Assembly (NCBI GenBank): GCA_964426605.1
Contig: CAYRQK010000002.1
Location: 124,001 to 188,000, forward strand
DNA length: 64,000 nucleotides
Source: JAGQNT01 sp964426605
GTDB lineage: Bacteria > Patescibacteriota > Saccharimonadia > Saccharimonadales > UBA4665
Reading direction: 5' to 3'
In this document: positions 26,016 to 34,422 of the stretch, in pieces
How positions within the stretch are numbered: position 1 is the stretch's first letter
How the letters are laid out: each line of letters begins with the position of its first letter
Notes under the pieces: generated by a model
The model's database searches: none
What the model saw: only the letters and a program-made list of their open reading frames with translations
Told to the model about the DNA's origin: nothing
Position numbers and translations under genes: made by a program

Positions 26016-27047
26016 ATGATAGTAGTAATTATCGCCGGGGGGTCAGGAACAAGGCTGTGGCCCTTGTCTACGCCGGACTACCCGAAGCATTTGTTGAAGA
26101 TTAATGGCGACAAGCTGTCGTTATTGCAGCACACTTATGAGCGTGCCCAAGCGATAACCGATAAGGTCTATGTTGTCTCCGAGGCCGGCCACATCCGCCA
26201 CGTCAAAGAACAGCTTGCCGATCTTCCTGAAGATCATTTTGTCGTTGAGCCTGCTCGCCGCGGTACCGCCAGTTGCATCGTAGCCGCATTGGCTTACATC
26301 GCGGAACGCCACAACGCTGACGAGTCAATTGCTTTTATTGCCGCCGACCACTACATTCGCGACACGGTTGGTTTTGCGCACAGTTTTCAGGTAGCCGACG
26401 ACGTCTCCGGTGCCGAAAAACGTGTGGTGTTGGTTGGTGTTGAGCCTGATTATCCTGCCACTGGGTTTGGCTACATCCAAAAAGACGGTATTTTAAGTGG
26501 CAGATCGTTTGTCTACAGCGTTCATTCTTTCAAAGAAAAGCCGGAATTTGAGGTTGCTAGAGAGTATGTAAAGAGTGGTAATTATCTCTGGAATTGCGGC
26601 TATTTTGTCGGCTCGGTCAACACCTTTAAGGACAGCATGCGTCAGTATGCTCCCAAACTTTATCAAAGCTACGAAAAGCTTACTGCAGCCTCAGCCGATA
26701 CATACCAGGATGTCTATTTGAGCTTTGAAAATGTCGCTATTGACTACGCGCTGATGGAGAAACTACCTAATTTGTTGGTAGTGCCGGCTTCCTTTGATTG
26801 GATGGATCTAGGTTCATTCAGCGACTTATCCAAGGCTATCGGTGGTGATCAAGCTGGCAACCATACGAGTGGCCGCGTCGAACTGGAAGAGGTGGAGAGT
26901 TCCTTCGTTCAGAATCTGGAGGATAAGCCTGTAGCAGTGATTGGTCTCGACAATGTTGTCGTCATCAATACGCCGAGCGGCATTCTAGTTGCTCGCAAAG
27001 ACTTGTCACAGAAGGTCGGCGATGTTAGTAAGCGGTTAAACGCATAG
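26016..27047 (+). CDS. manC: Mannose-1-phosphate guanylyltransferase
   Basis: The 343-residue nucleotidyltransferase starts IVVIIAGGSGTRLWPLST and continues with PKHLL, the sugar-nucleotide pyrophosphorylase signature. FIAADHYI and FKEKPE fit GDP-mannose pyrophosphorylase. It lacks the C-terminal phosphomannose isomerase domain of the bifunctional enzymes (about 470 residues). It makes GDP-mannose, the substrate of Gmd. TATTAT (26002-26007) lies 8 nt before the ATG. The phosphomannomutase follows after 9 bp, so the two steps are in one operon. Confidence 0.92.
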   Translation: MIVVIIAGGSGTRLWPLSTPDYPKHLLKINGDKLSLLQHTYERAQAITDKVYVVSEAGHIRHVKEQLADLPEDHFVVEPARRGTASCIVAALAYIAERHNADESIAFIAADHYIRDTVGFAHSFQVADDVSGAEKRVVLVGVEPDYPATGFGYIQKDGILSGRSFVYSVHSFKEKPEFEVAREYVKSGNYLWNCGYFVGSVNTFKDSMRQYAPKLYQSYEKLTAASADTYQDVYLSFENVAIDYALMEKLPNLLVVPASFDWMDLGSFSDLSKAIGGDQAGNHTSGRVELEEVESSFVQNLEDKPVAVIGLDNVVVINTPSGILVARKDLSQKVGDVSKRLNA

Positions 27048-27056
27048 GGGTCACTG

Positions 27057-27830
27057 ATGAAAAAACTTATAGCATTTGACCTGGATGGTACGCTGGCTCC
27101 TAGTAAGTCGTTTTTGCCAGATGAAATGGCCAAAGTATTTAGCCGATTACTCGATCACTTTCAAGTTTGTGTGATCTCTGGTGGCAAGTTTGGCCAGTTT
27201 GAGACGCAACTCCTCAATGGGCTGCATGCGGAGGCAGCGACGCTAAAAAAGCTACATTTGATGCCCACGTGTGGTACTCAGTACTACGTCTATGATACCC
27301 AAAATCGTGAGTGGAAGCGTGAGTACGCAGAGCTATTGACTGATGCCGAGAAGGTCGACATTAGTACCGCACTCAAAAAAGGGTTTGAGCACTTTGGATA
27401 TGCCGAGAAGGAGACGTATGGTGAAATCGTTGAAGACCGCGAGAGTCAAATTACATACTCGGTTTTAGGACAAGACATTGTGGCAAAACTTGGCGAGGAA
27501 GGTCTGAAACGGAAATATGCGTGGGACCCTGATAATTCCAAAAAACAAGCTGTGCGTGACTACGTGGCGCCGCTTATTCCGGAATTTGAAGTTCGAGTTG
27601 GTGGCGTGACGTCCATAGATGTGACAAAGCCAGGTATTGATAAGGCTTACGGCATGCAAAAACTTATGGACATACTTGGAGTCAGTAAGGAAGACATCTT
27701 ATTTATGGGCGATCGTGTGCAACCGGGTGGCAATGACTATCCCGTCAAGGAGTTTGGCATCGACAGTATCGAAGTTTCTGATTGGCGCAACACAGTCCAG
27801 ATCCTAACCGGCATCCTGCACGTCCTTTAG
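27057..27830 (+). CDS. HAD-superfamily phosphomannomutase (eukaryotic PMM-like)
   Basis: The 257-residue HAD-IIB protein has the catalytic DLDGT motif at residues 8-12. The C-terminal GDRVQPGGNDYPV matches the GDxxxPGGND signature of eukaryotic-type phosphomannomutases (PMM1/PMM2). Bacteria usually use the unrelated ManB/AlgC family. The enzyme would convert mannose-6-phosphate to mannose-1-phosphate for ManC, 9 bp upstream. A plain sugar phosphatase role is less likely given this motif and context. It overlaps the convergent gene by 4 nt. Confidence 0.82.
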   Translation: MKKLIAFDLDGTLAPSKSFLPDEMAKVFSRLLDHFQVCVISGGKFGQFETQLLNGLHAEAATLKKLHLMPTCGTQYYVYDTQNREWKREYAELLTDAEKVDISTALKKGFEHFGYAEKETYGEIVEDRESQITYSVLGQDIVAKLGEEGLKRKYAWDPDNSKKQAVRDYVAPLIPEFEVRVGGVTSIDVTKPGIDKAYGMQKLMDILGVSKEDILFMGDRVQPGGNDYPVKEFGIDSIEVSDWRNTVQILTGILHVL

Positions 27831-28858
27831 TGCATATATTCGGTGATAAAATCATCGAGATTGGCAAGGTCTAATTTGCGCGTGTTGACGTAGACTAGTT
27901 GTGGTAGTTGCTGGAGCAAACCAGCAATAATGGTTTGCTCGAGATTCTTAATGTTGGCTATGAGTTTTGGCTGACCATCGAGCATGGTATAGAGACTGTC
28001 ATTGAGGTCTTCGGATTCCATGATGCCTTCAGCAAGCTGCGCAGCGTTTTTGGTGGTGATGGCGACTGCCTCGGCTGCTTCACCAGTTTTTCGTAGGAAA
28101 AACACGCCAGCGTACGGTACGGTCTCGCCAATCATGTCACCCGGGAATATTTCGTCGATATGCACGCGCGTCGATATCAGGAACTCGGTATGTAAGATCT
28201 TTTCCAGAAGCCAACGTAGTACATTCTTGGAATAAATAAATACACTGTACCTGAATGGCACGTGTGCACCATTGAGATTGCGGATATTGTACGTAAACAA
28301 GTGCAGCGGCCGCGGGTAGGGATGTACCAGCTTTTTGTTGATATCGACCAGCAACAGGTCATCGCCTAGCAACTTGAAGCCGTGATTGGTCAGCGCAATA
28401 CTAAACGTCGTTTTGCCCGTACCGCCGTAGGCCGGTAATAGGTAGCCCTTGCCGTCTTTGCACACGCCGCCGGCGTGCATGAACAGTACATTTTGCTCGA
28501 GCAGCTTAAGATACATGATGGGCTCCAGCACCTGTGCCTGTACAAACACACCGATGGCATTCATATACAGCCGGTCAATCCAGTGGCGTTTGAAAAAGAT
28601 CTCGACCTGTGGTGTGTCGAGCCCGCGAACTAGGAAATGGTAGCTGAAAAGCTTTTTGTATTTGATGGTTTTGATGACATCACCCGACTCTTGGACGGGC
28701 AAAGTTTGAACAGTCCGCAAAGTGATAGTTTGGGCTGTGCTATCGCTGTCGCCCTTGGCGATACGCCGGTATTCATTGTTGAAATAGCGGATGTAGCCGC
28801 GATGGCCACCAAAATCACAGCGCAGCGTGAGTAAGTTGTAGAAGTTATATGTGCTCAT
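27827..28858 (-). CDS. HPr-kinase-like P-loop protein
   Basis: The 343-residue protein has a Walker A motif, AYGGTGKTT, at about residues 143-151, followed by FKLLGDDLLLVD near 161-172. This combination resembles the HPr kinase/phosphorylase C-terminal fold and the related serine kinases of peptide pathways. It lacks the N-terminal HprK domain, and no HPr or PTS genes are seen nearby. Residues 1-110 are unique and beta-rich. It may phosphorylate a small molecule or protein of the envelope pathway; no function is certain. It lies between the PMM gene and glmS. Confidence 0.62.
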   Translation of the reverse strand: MSTYNFYNLLTLRCDFGGHRGYIRYFNNEYRRIAKGDSDSTAQTITLRTVQTLPVQESGDVIKTIKYKKLFSYHFLVRGLDTPQVEIFFKRHWIDRLYMNAIGVFVQAQVLEPIMYLKLLEQNVLFMHAGGVCKDGKGYLLPAYGGTGKTTFSIALTNHGFKLLGDDLLLVDINKKLVHPYPRPLHLFTYNIRNLNGAHVPFRYSVFIYSKNVLRWLLEKILHTEFLISTRVHIDEIFPGDMIGETVPYAGVFFLRKTGEAAEAVAITTKNAAQLAEGIMESEDLNDSLYTMLDGQPKLIANIKNLEQTIIAGLLQQLPQLVYVNTRKLDLANLDDFITEYMH

Positions 28859-28905
28859 AAGTAGTGCCCAGTCAGCTCAGTATATCGTACGAGCTGACCT
28901 TAGTG

Positions 28906-30738
28906 CTACTCGACGGTCACGGATTTGGCTAGGTTGCGTGGCCGATCGACATTATAGCCACGCTCCACAGCGATGTAATAGGAAAATAGCTGCGTCACGA
29001 TAGTCGCCAGTAGCGGGGTGGTTTGCTCTAGACTTTTAGGAATGTAGAGTGTGTCACTTGTCAGTTTACCAATCTTTTTATTGCCCTCAGCTGCAATGGC
29101 TAGCACCGGCCCCTTGCGCGCTTTAATCTCCTCAATGTTACTGTAAGTTTTCCCGAGCAGCGCCGAGTCGGTAGCAAACGCAAATGTTGGAAAATCCGTA
29201 TCGATCATGGCTAGTGGTCCGTGCTTCATCTCACCGGCCGCGTAGCCCTCGGCATGGATGTAGCTGACTTCTTTGAGTTTGAGGGCCCCCTCGAGCGCGC
29301 ACGGATACTCGTAGCCGCGACCGATAAACAAGAAATCGCGAACCTTGGCGTATTTGCGGGCGAGCGTGTGAATTGTCTCAGCTTGCTCCAGTAATTTTTC
29401 GGCCTTAACTGGCAGGACGGCGAGTTCCTCGAGCATTGGCTTGTACAGCGGTGAGGCGCCGTTGCTCAGATGCAAGGCGATCAGGCTCAGTACGGTTACT
29501 TGGGCGATAAAGGCTTTGGTGCTGGCTACAGCCTGCTCGGGTCCGGCATGACAGTACACACCGGCGTCGGTCATGCGAGCGATGGTGCTGCCGACGGTAT
29601 TGACTACACCCAGCCGCAGCATACCGTAACCCTCGACTTTCTTCAGCGCCGCAATGGTATCGGCCGTCTCACCGGACTGGCTGATGGCGATCAGCGCCGT
29701 ACTACGGCTGAATGGTTCGTGCCGATACTTGAACTCGCTGGCCAACTGGACCTCCACCGGGATGCCGGCGATCTCTTCGATAAGGTATTCACCGACCAGT
29801 CCGGCGTAGTAACTGGTGCCACAGGCCACAATTACAATGCGGTCGATGTATTTGAGCTGTTCGGCCACGCTATCGAGGCCGCCGAGTTTGACGGTGGCGC
29901 TGTCGAGCTTGACGCGTCCACGGGTAGCGGCGCGAATGGTTGCCGGTGCCTCGTAGATTTCCTTGAGCATAAAGTGTGGATAGATACCAAGTGCGGCCTC
30001 GCTGCCGTCAACCTCCAACATTTCGGCCTTGCGATTGACAACGTGTGCCTCCTTGAAGTTCACCAGCTCGTGCGCCCCATCCTGGTGTAGGGCGATCATC
30101 TCGTAATCATCCAAATACAGCACTTCTTTCGTATGAGCCATGACGGCCGCTGGGTCAGACCCGACGATAAACTCACCTTTGCCAATACCTACGATAAGTG
30201 GACTCGATAAACGAGCCGCGTACAACGTATCTGGGTCGTGGGTGCTGATGGCCGCAATGGCGTACGCGCCACGCAGCTCCTGGAGTGTTGCCTCAAAGGC
30301 TATCTTGAATGAGTGGTGGTTTTTGAAGTGCCAATCGATGAGCTGCGGGATGACCTCGGTATCGGTCTCACTCGTAAACGTATAGCCGTGACTCTCCAGT
30401 TTGCTGCGAATCTCGATATAGTTTTCGATGATGCCGTTATGCACCACGAATATAGTGCCATCGGTGTTCTGGTGTGGATGGGCGTTAGTGAGTGTTGGCG
30501 TACCGTGTGTTGCCCAGCGTGTGTGGCCGATCACTAGCTGGGCGCTAGCGACCTTCTCGCTGGCAATCTTGGCCTCCAGTCCCTTAACCTCACCGACTTG
30601 TTTAACGAGTATCGGGTTCGCGCCGTTAATACAGGCGATACCCGCCGAATCATAGCCTCGATATTCGAGTGCCTTTAGACCGTCCAGTACCGGCCCAATA
30701 CCGTTTCGCGTGCCGATGTATCCTACGATTCCACACAT
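28906..30738 (-). CDS. glmS: Glutamine-fructose-6-phosphate aminotransferase (isomerizing)
   Basis: The 610-residue protein starts MCGIVGYIG, with Cys2 as the glutaminase nucleophile. HTRWATHG follows near residue 73, then two SIS domains (VACGTSYYAG, FIGRGYEYP) and the C-terminal DRPRNLAKSVTVE. It makes glucosamine-6-phosphate, the entry to UDP-GlcNAc for peptidoglycan and glycans. No glmS ribozyme is seen upstream. TAGAAT lies 9 nt before the ATG. It is divergent from the TrmB-family gene, with a long palindrome between them. Confidence 0.97.
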   Translation of the reverse strand: MCGIVGYIGTRNGIGPVLDGLKALEYRGYDSAGIACINGANPILVKQVGEVKGLEAKIASEKVASAQLVIGHTRWATHGTPTLTNAHPHQNTDGTIFVVHNGIIENYIEIRSKLESHGYTFTSETDTEVIPQLIDWHFKNHHSFKIAFEATLQELRGAYAIAAISTHDPDTLYAARLSSPLIVGIGKGEFIVGSDPAAVMAHTKEVLYLDDYEMIALHQDGAHELVNFKEAHVVNRKAEMLEVDGSEAALGIYPHFMLKEIYEAPATIRAATRGRVKLDSATVKLGGLDSVAEQLKYIDRIVIVACGTSYYAGLVGEYLIEEIAGIPVEVQLASEFKYRHEPFSRSTALIAISQSGETADTIAALKKVEGYGMLRLGVVNTVGSTIARMTDAGVYCHAGPEQAVASTKAFIAQVTVLSLIALHLSNGASPLYKPMLEELAVLPVKAEKLLEQAETIHTLARKYAKVRDFLFIGRGYEYPCALEGALKLKEVSYIHAEGYAAGEMKHGPLAMIDTDFPTFAFATDSALLGKTYSNIEEIKARKGPVLAIAAEGNKKIGKLTSDTLYIPKSLEQTTPLLATIVTQLFSYYIAVERGYNVDRPRNLAKSVTVE

Positions 30739-30830
30739 ATTTCTTCCATTCTACCTGATTTATGATTATAGCCGCGTTCTTTTCGCGGTGCCCAAGGATG
30801 CTCTAGAAGCTGATTTTGCCGGCGATGTTG

Positions 30831-30886
30831 TCCGGCTGGGCGAGGTTTATTAATATGTCCGGATAGAGCCTAGCCCAGCCGTACGG
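30831..30886. other. Stem-loop in the glmS-TrmB intergenic region
   Basis: GGCTGGGC (30834-30841) pairs with GCCCAGCC (30873-30880), with AGG/CCT and outer TCCG/CGGA pairs adding length. No U-tract follows. It could be an RNA element of the glmS leader or an upstream terminator; the sequence does not decide. Confidence 0.4.
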
Positions 30887-30947
30887 ACTTCACGCGCATT
30901 GTTTAAGTCTGCTCGGCCAGCTTAGATTATTCCATGAGGTCTATCAA

Positions 30948-30980
30948 TATATTTTGGCAATAATTTATTGACAAAATATA
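30948..30980. promoter_or_regulatory. 33-bp palindrome upstream of TrmB-family regulator (probable operator)
   Basis: The 16-bp arms TATATTTTGGCAATAA and TTATTGACAAAATATA flank one central base, with a single mismatch. The right arm contains a TTGACA -35-like element (30968-30973), so a bound dimer would cover the promoter. The site ends 23 bp before the regulator start. Autoregulation by the TrmB protein, and perhaps control of divergent glmS, is the simplest reading. Confidence 0.7.
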
Positions 30981-31003
30981 ACTTAGGAGATAGAAATGTA
31001 TGC

Positions 31004-31765
31004 ATGGACAATGACAAAGTAACAGTGCAAACATTGCTGCGAGAACTGGGCTTTTCGGAGGCCGAGGCCCAGACATACTGGGCGCTTCTGGATCTGGAAA
31101 CGGTATCGGTGCGTAAAGTTGCCGAACAAAGCGGTATCAACCGCGGTACCACGTACGAGGCTATCAAGCGGCTGGTGATAGCTGGACTGGTCCATGCCCG
31201 GCGCTCTGGCCAACGCGAATATTTCTCGGCCGAATCACCCGAAAAAATTTACGATCTTATTCGGGACAAACGCAAAGAATTGTGGCATGTGCAGCAGCAG
31301 GCCCAGGCGTTTATACCAGAGCTACTAGCCAAAAAGGCTCGACCGCAAGGCAAGCCGCTGGTGCGGTACTACGAGGACGATGAAGGTGTGGTGACCATTT
31401 TGCGTGATGTACTCCAAACTTGTAATCAACTTAATAATCCTGAATACTACGCCTACTCGTCGCGGCCACTGCGCAGCTATCTGTATCGCAAATTTCCGCA
31501 GTTTACTGAAAGACGCCTCAAGGAAAATATTGCTGTCAAAGTTATTGCGGTGGGCGAGGGTGGTGACCCGGTGGCCGCCAGTGAACGCAAGTGGTTGCCC
31601 GAGCCAGAAAATGGGGCCACCAGTAGCTACACGATTATCTACGGTAATAAAGTCGCCAATATATCAATCTCCAACGACTACACGCCGTATGGTGTGGTCA
31701 TCGAAGATGCCGGCACGGCAGCCATGCAGCGGCTACTGTTCGAGCAGCTGTGGCGAACCCTATAA
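31004..31765 (+). CDS. TrmB-family transcriptional regulator
   Basis: The 253-residue protein has an N-terminal winged helix: LLRELGFSEAEAQTYWALL, VRKVAEQSGINRGTTYEAI and the wing region LVHARRSGQREYF, the TrmB pattern. A coiled-coil-like segment (DKRKELWHVQQQAQAFI) and an effector-type C-terminal domain follow. TrmB proteins control sugar uptake and metabolism, mostly in archaea. The in-frame TTG at 30968 lies inside the palindrome, so I chose the ATG at 31004 (GGAG 14 nt upstream). Possible targets are this gene itself and the flanking glmS and glycan genes. Confidence 0.82.
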   Translation: MDNDKVTVQTLLRELGFSEAEAQTYWALLDLETVSVRKVAEQSGINRGTTYEAIKRLVIAGLVHARRSGQREYFSAESPEKIYDLIRDKRKELWHVQQQAQAFIPELLAKKARPQGKPLVRYYEDDEGVVTILRDVLQTCNQLNNPEYYAYSSRPLRSYLYRKFPQFTERRLKENIAVKVIAVGEGGDPVAASERKWLPEPENGATSSYTIIYGNKVANISISNDYTPYGVVIEDAGTAAMQRLLFEQLWRTL

Positions 31766-32893
31766 AACGGCTTCGTGCTTGAGGATCTTTTGTAGCACGA
31801 CGGTCATTTGCTTGCGGAAATGTTCAGCTGAGAACTTCTGTGCCTCAGTACGGATACGGGTATGACTGAACATGGTCGGGTCAAATGTCTCGAGTGCCGC
31901 CACGAGACTATCGACGTGCTGCTCATCAAAGAACTGACCTGTTATGCCGGGCCGTACATAGTCCAGTGCACCGCCGGCTTGGTACGCGACAACTGGTGTC
32001 CCGGCGGCCATGGCCTCGAGCGGCGTGATGCCAAAGTCGTCGAGCCCCGGGAAGATGAACGCCTCGGCACTGGCAAATTCTTCCTCAACGATAGCGTCAC
32101 TGACGTGACCAAGTAGCGTTACGGTTGGTCCGGCGAGCCCTTTGAGCCGTCGGTGGTCTGGCCCGCTGCCAATGACTGTCAGAGGCAGGTTGAGCCGGTT
32201 ACAGGCTTGGACGGCCAGGTCGATGCGCTTGTAGGGCGTCTGGCGGCCAGAGATCACAAAACCTTTGCGTGGCAGCGCGGCATTGGCGGCCTTCTGGAAA
32301 CGTTCAAAGTAGACTGGCGGGTGTACCACGATAGAATCACGGTCGTAATATTTTTGAATCTCAGCCTTAATATGTGTGGAGTTGGCAATGATGTAGTCTG
32401 GGCGCTGGGCAGCACGGTAGTCCCACTTGCGAAGTGGCCGCACGAATATCTTTAATCCAAGTCGGGCTAGCGGATCGAGCAGGCCGAAGCCGGGGTGCTG
32501 CATGTACTCGTTGTAACGACTCCAGTAGTAGTGTGTTGGCGCGTGGCAATAGTTGATATGCACAGCACTGCGCGATACCTTTATGCCTTTGGCTTCGGCG
32601 CCCGAACTACTGATGACCACGTCGAACTCATCGAGGTCGAGACTACCAAACCACCAGGCTCGCAAGAAAGGTATGAACTTGCGCAATCTTCGTAGTGGCC
32701 ACCAACCAAGCCAGCCGGTCACGACTGTGCCGCCCAGGCGTTTGCGCCACTCCGGCGTACAACAGGAGGTATAAATTGGTGCCTCGGGGAATAGCTTATG
32801 CAGCTGCTCGACTACTAATTCGGCACCACCGCCGATTAGCCAATCGTGGACGATAGCTACTTTGATTTTAGGTCGACGTGCCGGTCGAGCCAC
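31760..32893 (-). CDS. GT4-family glycosyltransferase (WbaZ-like)
   Basis: The protein of about 377 residues starts KIKVAIVHDWLIGGGAELVV, contains NYCHAPTHYYWSRY, and ends its donor site with GLDDFGITPLEAMAAGTPVV. These match WbaZ-type mannosyl/GlcNAc-type transferases. I chose the GTG at 32893, whose first base is the last base of the upstream TAG stop (TAGTG), with AGGGG 9 nt before it. The frame is open upstream to a TTG at 32926. It overlaps the convergent TrmB gene by 6 nt. It probably adds a sugar soon after the initiating phosphotransferase encoded just upstream. Confidence 0.85.
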   Translation of the reverse strand: MARPARRPKIKVAIVHDWLIGGGAELVVEQLHKLFPEAPIYTSCCTPEWRKRLGGTVVTGWLGWWPLRRLRKFIPFLRAWWFGSLDLDEFDVVISSSGAEAKGIKVSRSAVHINYCHAPTHYYWSRYNEYMQHPGFGLLDPLARLGLKIFVRPLRKWDYRAAQRPDYIIANSTHIKAEIQKYYDRDSIVVHPPVYFERFQKAANAALPRKGFVISGRQTPYKRIDLAVQACNRLNLPLTVIGSGPDHRRLKGLAGPTVTLLGHVSDAIVEEEFASAEAFIFPGLDDFGITPLEAMAAGTPVVAYQAGGALDYVRPGITGQFFDEQHVDSLVAALETFDPTMFSHTRIRTEAQKFSAEHFRKQMTVVLQKILKHEAVL

Positions 32894-34335
32894 TACTGTG
32901 CACCCCTGTGAAATAACACGCTCCAAAAGGTACGTACCAGTATCACCATATCACCCCAGAAGCTCCAATTTTGTACGTAGTAGACGTCGAGTTTACGACG
33001 CTCATCAACGCTGATGTCCCGCCGGCCGGACACTTGTGCCAGGCCAGTCACTCCCGAGCGGACACTGAGAATAGTGTGTCGGCGTGAGTATTTGGCGAGT
33101 TCTTCGGGTACGAGTGCCCGCGGGCCAACCAGGCTGATGTCACCTTTTACTACGTTGATGAGCTGCGGCAATTCATCAATGCTAAACGTACGGATAAATC
33201 GTCCAATTGGTGTAACGCGGGGGTCATTTTCTAATCTATCTCCATTGACTCGATACTTATTGATAAGTTCTGGCTTGCCCATTTTGGTGAAGGCTTGTTC
33301 GGGGCTCAGGCCGTTGTAACTGATGTTGTGCGAACGGAATTTATAGACCTCGAATACGCGATTGGCACGCGTTAATCGAGCCTGCCGTAAAAATATTGGG
33401 CCGCCGTCACTCAACTTGATGCAGACGGCAGTTACGAGCATGATTGGCGAGGCGATGAGTAAAAACACACTGCCTAGTACCAGGTCGGTTGTGCGTTTGA
33501 CGACCCGACCCCAGCCGACTAAGGCTGTTTGGTGTACGGCAACCATTGGCACCGAATGAAACAGCTCAACCTCGATGTTACCAACGTATAGCTCGTTGTT
33601 GCCTGGCACAAAGCGGTAGTTGATATGATGTTGTTGAGCGTATGCGAGCACCAGGGCATTTTGCTCGTTGCTACCAAATAACCCTGTCTGAATGATGGTC
33701 TGCGGTGGGTTTTTCTCGAGTGCCGTGATGGCCTCATCGAAGGTTGAAAAGGCCATGAAGCCAGTGTTGGGCTCAATGGGGTACTTGGTACCACCCACGA
33801 TACCCACCACGTAATCGCCGTAAGTTCGTCGGCTACTATCGATAGCCGCCACCAGTGATACGGTCAGCTTGGTGTCACCAACCACCAGGATTGAGTTCAG
33901 TCCGCGCCCGCGTGCAAACATAAATCGCCGCATGCTACGAGCCAGCGTGCGGAAGATGAGCACGAACAACGTTGCCAGTAGCAGCCCGTACAGCACGACT
34001 AGGCGGGCCGGAAATATCCGTACATTTGCCAGGTAGGCATAGCTGATGACGGCCATAATGCCGATGCTGCAGCCAGCGAATAGTCGCCCCAGCTCGCTAA
34101 AACGGTTTTCGTAGTTGCGGGGGTTATACAGGCCAAGTAGTGCAAAGATGACGATCCAAATAGGCAGGATACTGCCCACGATATTAACATACGTTGAGGC
34201 CTGCACGTGGGCACTGAATGGGACGTGGCTGAGAGATATGCGTAGCACGTAAGCCACTACGAACGCCGCAAAGAGCGCCACAAAATCACCAACCACCAGA
34301 CAGACGTTGTAGATGAGTGAGGAATTATTTTTCAT
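32893..34335 (-). CDS. Polyprenyl-phosphate sugar-1-phosphate transferase (WbaP/WcaJ-like)
   Basis: The 480-residue protein has about five N-terminal membrane segments (residues 10-130), a Rossmann-like CoA-binding-type domain (SILVVGDTKLTVSLV), and the C-terminal catalytic domain. The catalytic part reads KRTTDLVLGSVFLLIASP, DGGPIFLRQARL, FRSH, IDELPQLINVVKGDISLVGP and GVTGLAQVSGR. It transfers sugar-1-phosphate to undecaprenyl phosphate, the first step of glycan assembly. It heads a two-gene operon with the WbaZ-like transferase and is divergent from the O-antigen ligase gene. Confidence 0.92.
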   Translation of the reverse strand: MKNNSSLIYNVCLVVGDFVALFAAFVVAYVLRISLSHVPFSAHVQASTYVNIVGSILPIWIVIFALLGLYNPRNYENRFSELGRLFAGCSIGIMAVISYAYLANVRIFPARLVVLYGLLLATLFVLIFRTLARSMRRFMFARGRGLNSILVVGDTKLTVSLVAAIDSSRRTYGDYVVGIVGGTKYPIEPNTGFMAFSTFDEAITALEKNPPQTIIQTGLFGSNEQNALVLAYAQQHHINYRFVPGNNELYVGNIEVELFHSVPMVAVHQTALVGWGRVVKRTTDLVLGSVFLLIASPIMLVTAVCIKLSDGGPIFLRQARLTRANRVFEVYKFRSHNISYNGLSPEQAFTKMGKPELINKYRVNGDRLENDPRVTPIGRFIRTFSIDELPQLINVVKGDISLVGPRALVPEELAKYSRRHTILSVRSGVTGLAQVSGRRDISVDERRKLDVYYVQNWSFWGDMVILVRTFWSVLFHRGAQ

Positions 34336-34422
34336 AGTGCTTCTAAGACTTCTGGCCGACTAATATGAGGACTCCCGGCCCGAAAACTATATACTAGATT
34401 GTAGCACCTGCACCACACTGTT

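Noticed and set aside
28859..28905. Possible glmS-type regulatory RNA near glmS
   Set aside because: The glmS ribozyme lies upstream of glmS in other bacteria; here the upstream region shows a palindrome and hairpins but no ribozyme core.
29470..30090. 206-codon plus-strand frame opposite glmS
   Set aside because: It is antisense to a fully conserved glmS and has no expression signals of its own.
30955..30973. TTG at 30968 as start of the TrmB-family protein
   Set aside because: It lies inside the palindromic operator and overlaps the -35-like element; the ATG at 31004 begins the conserved domain.
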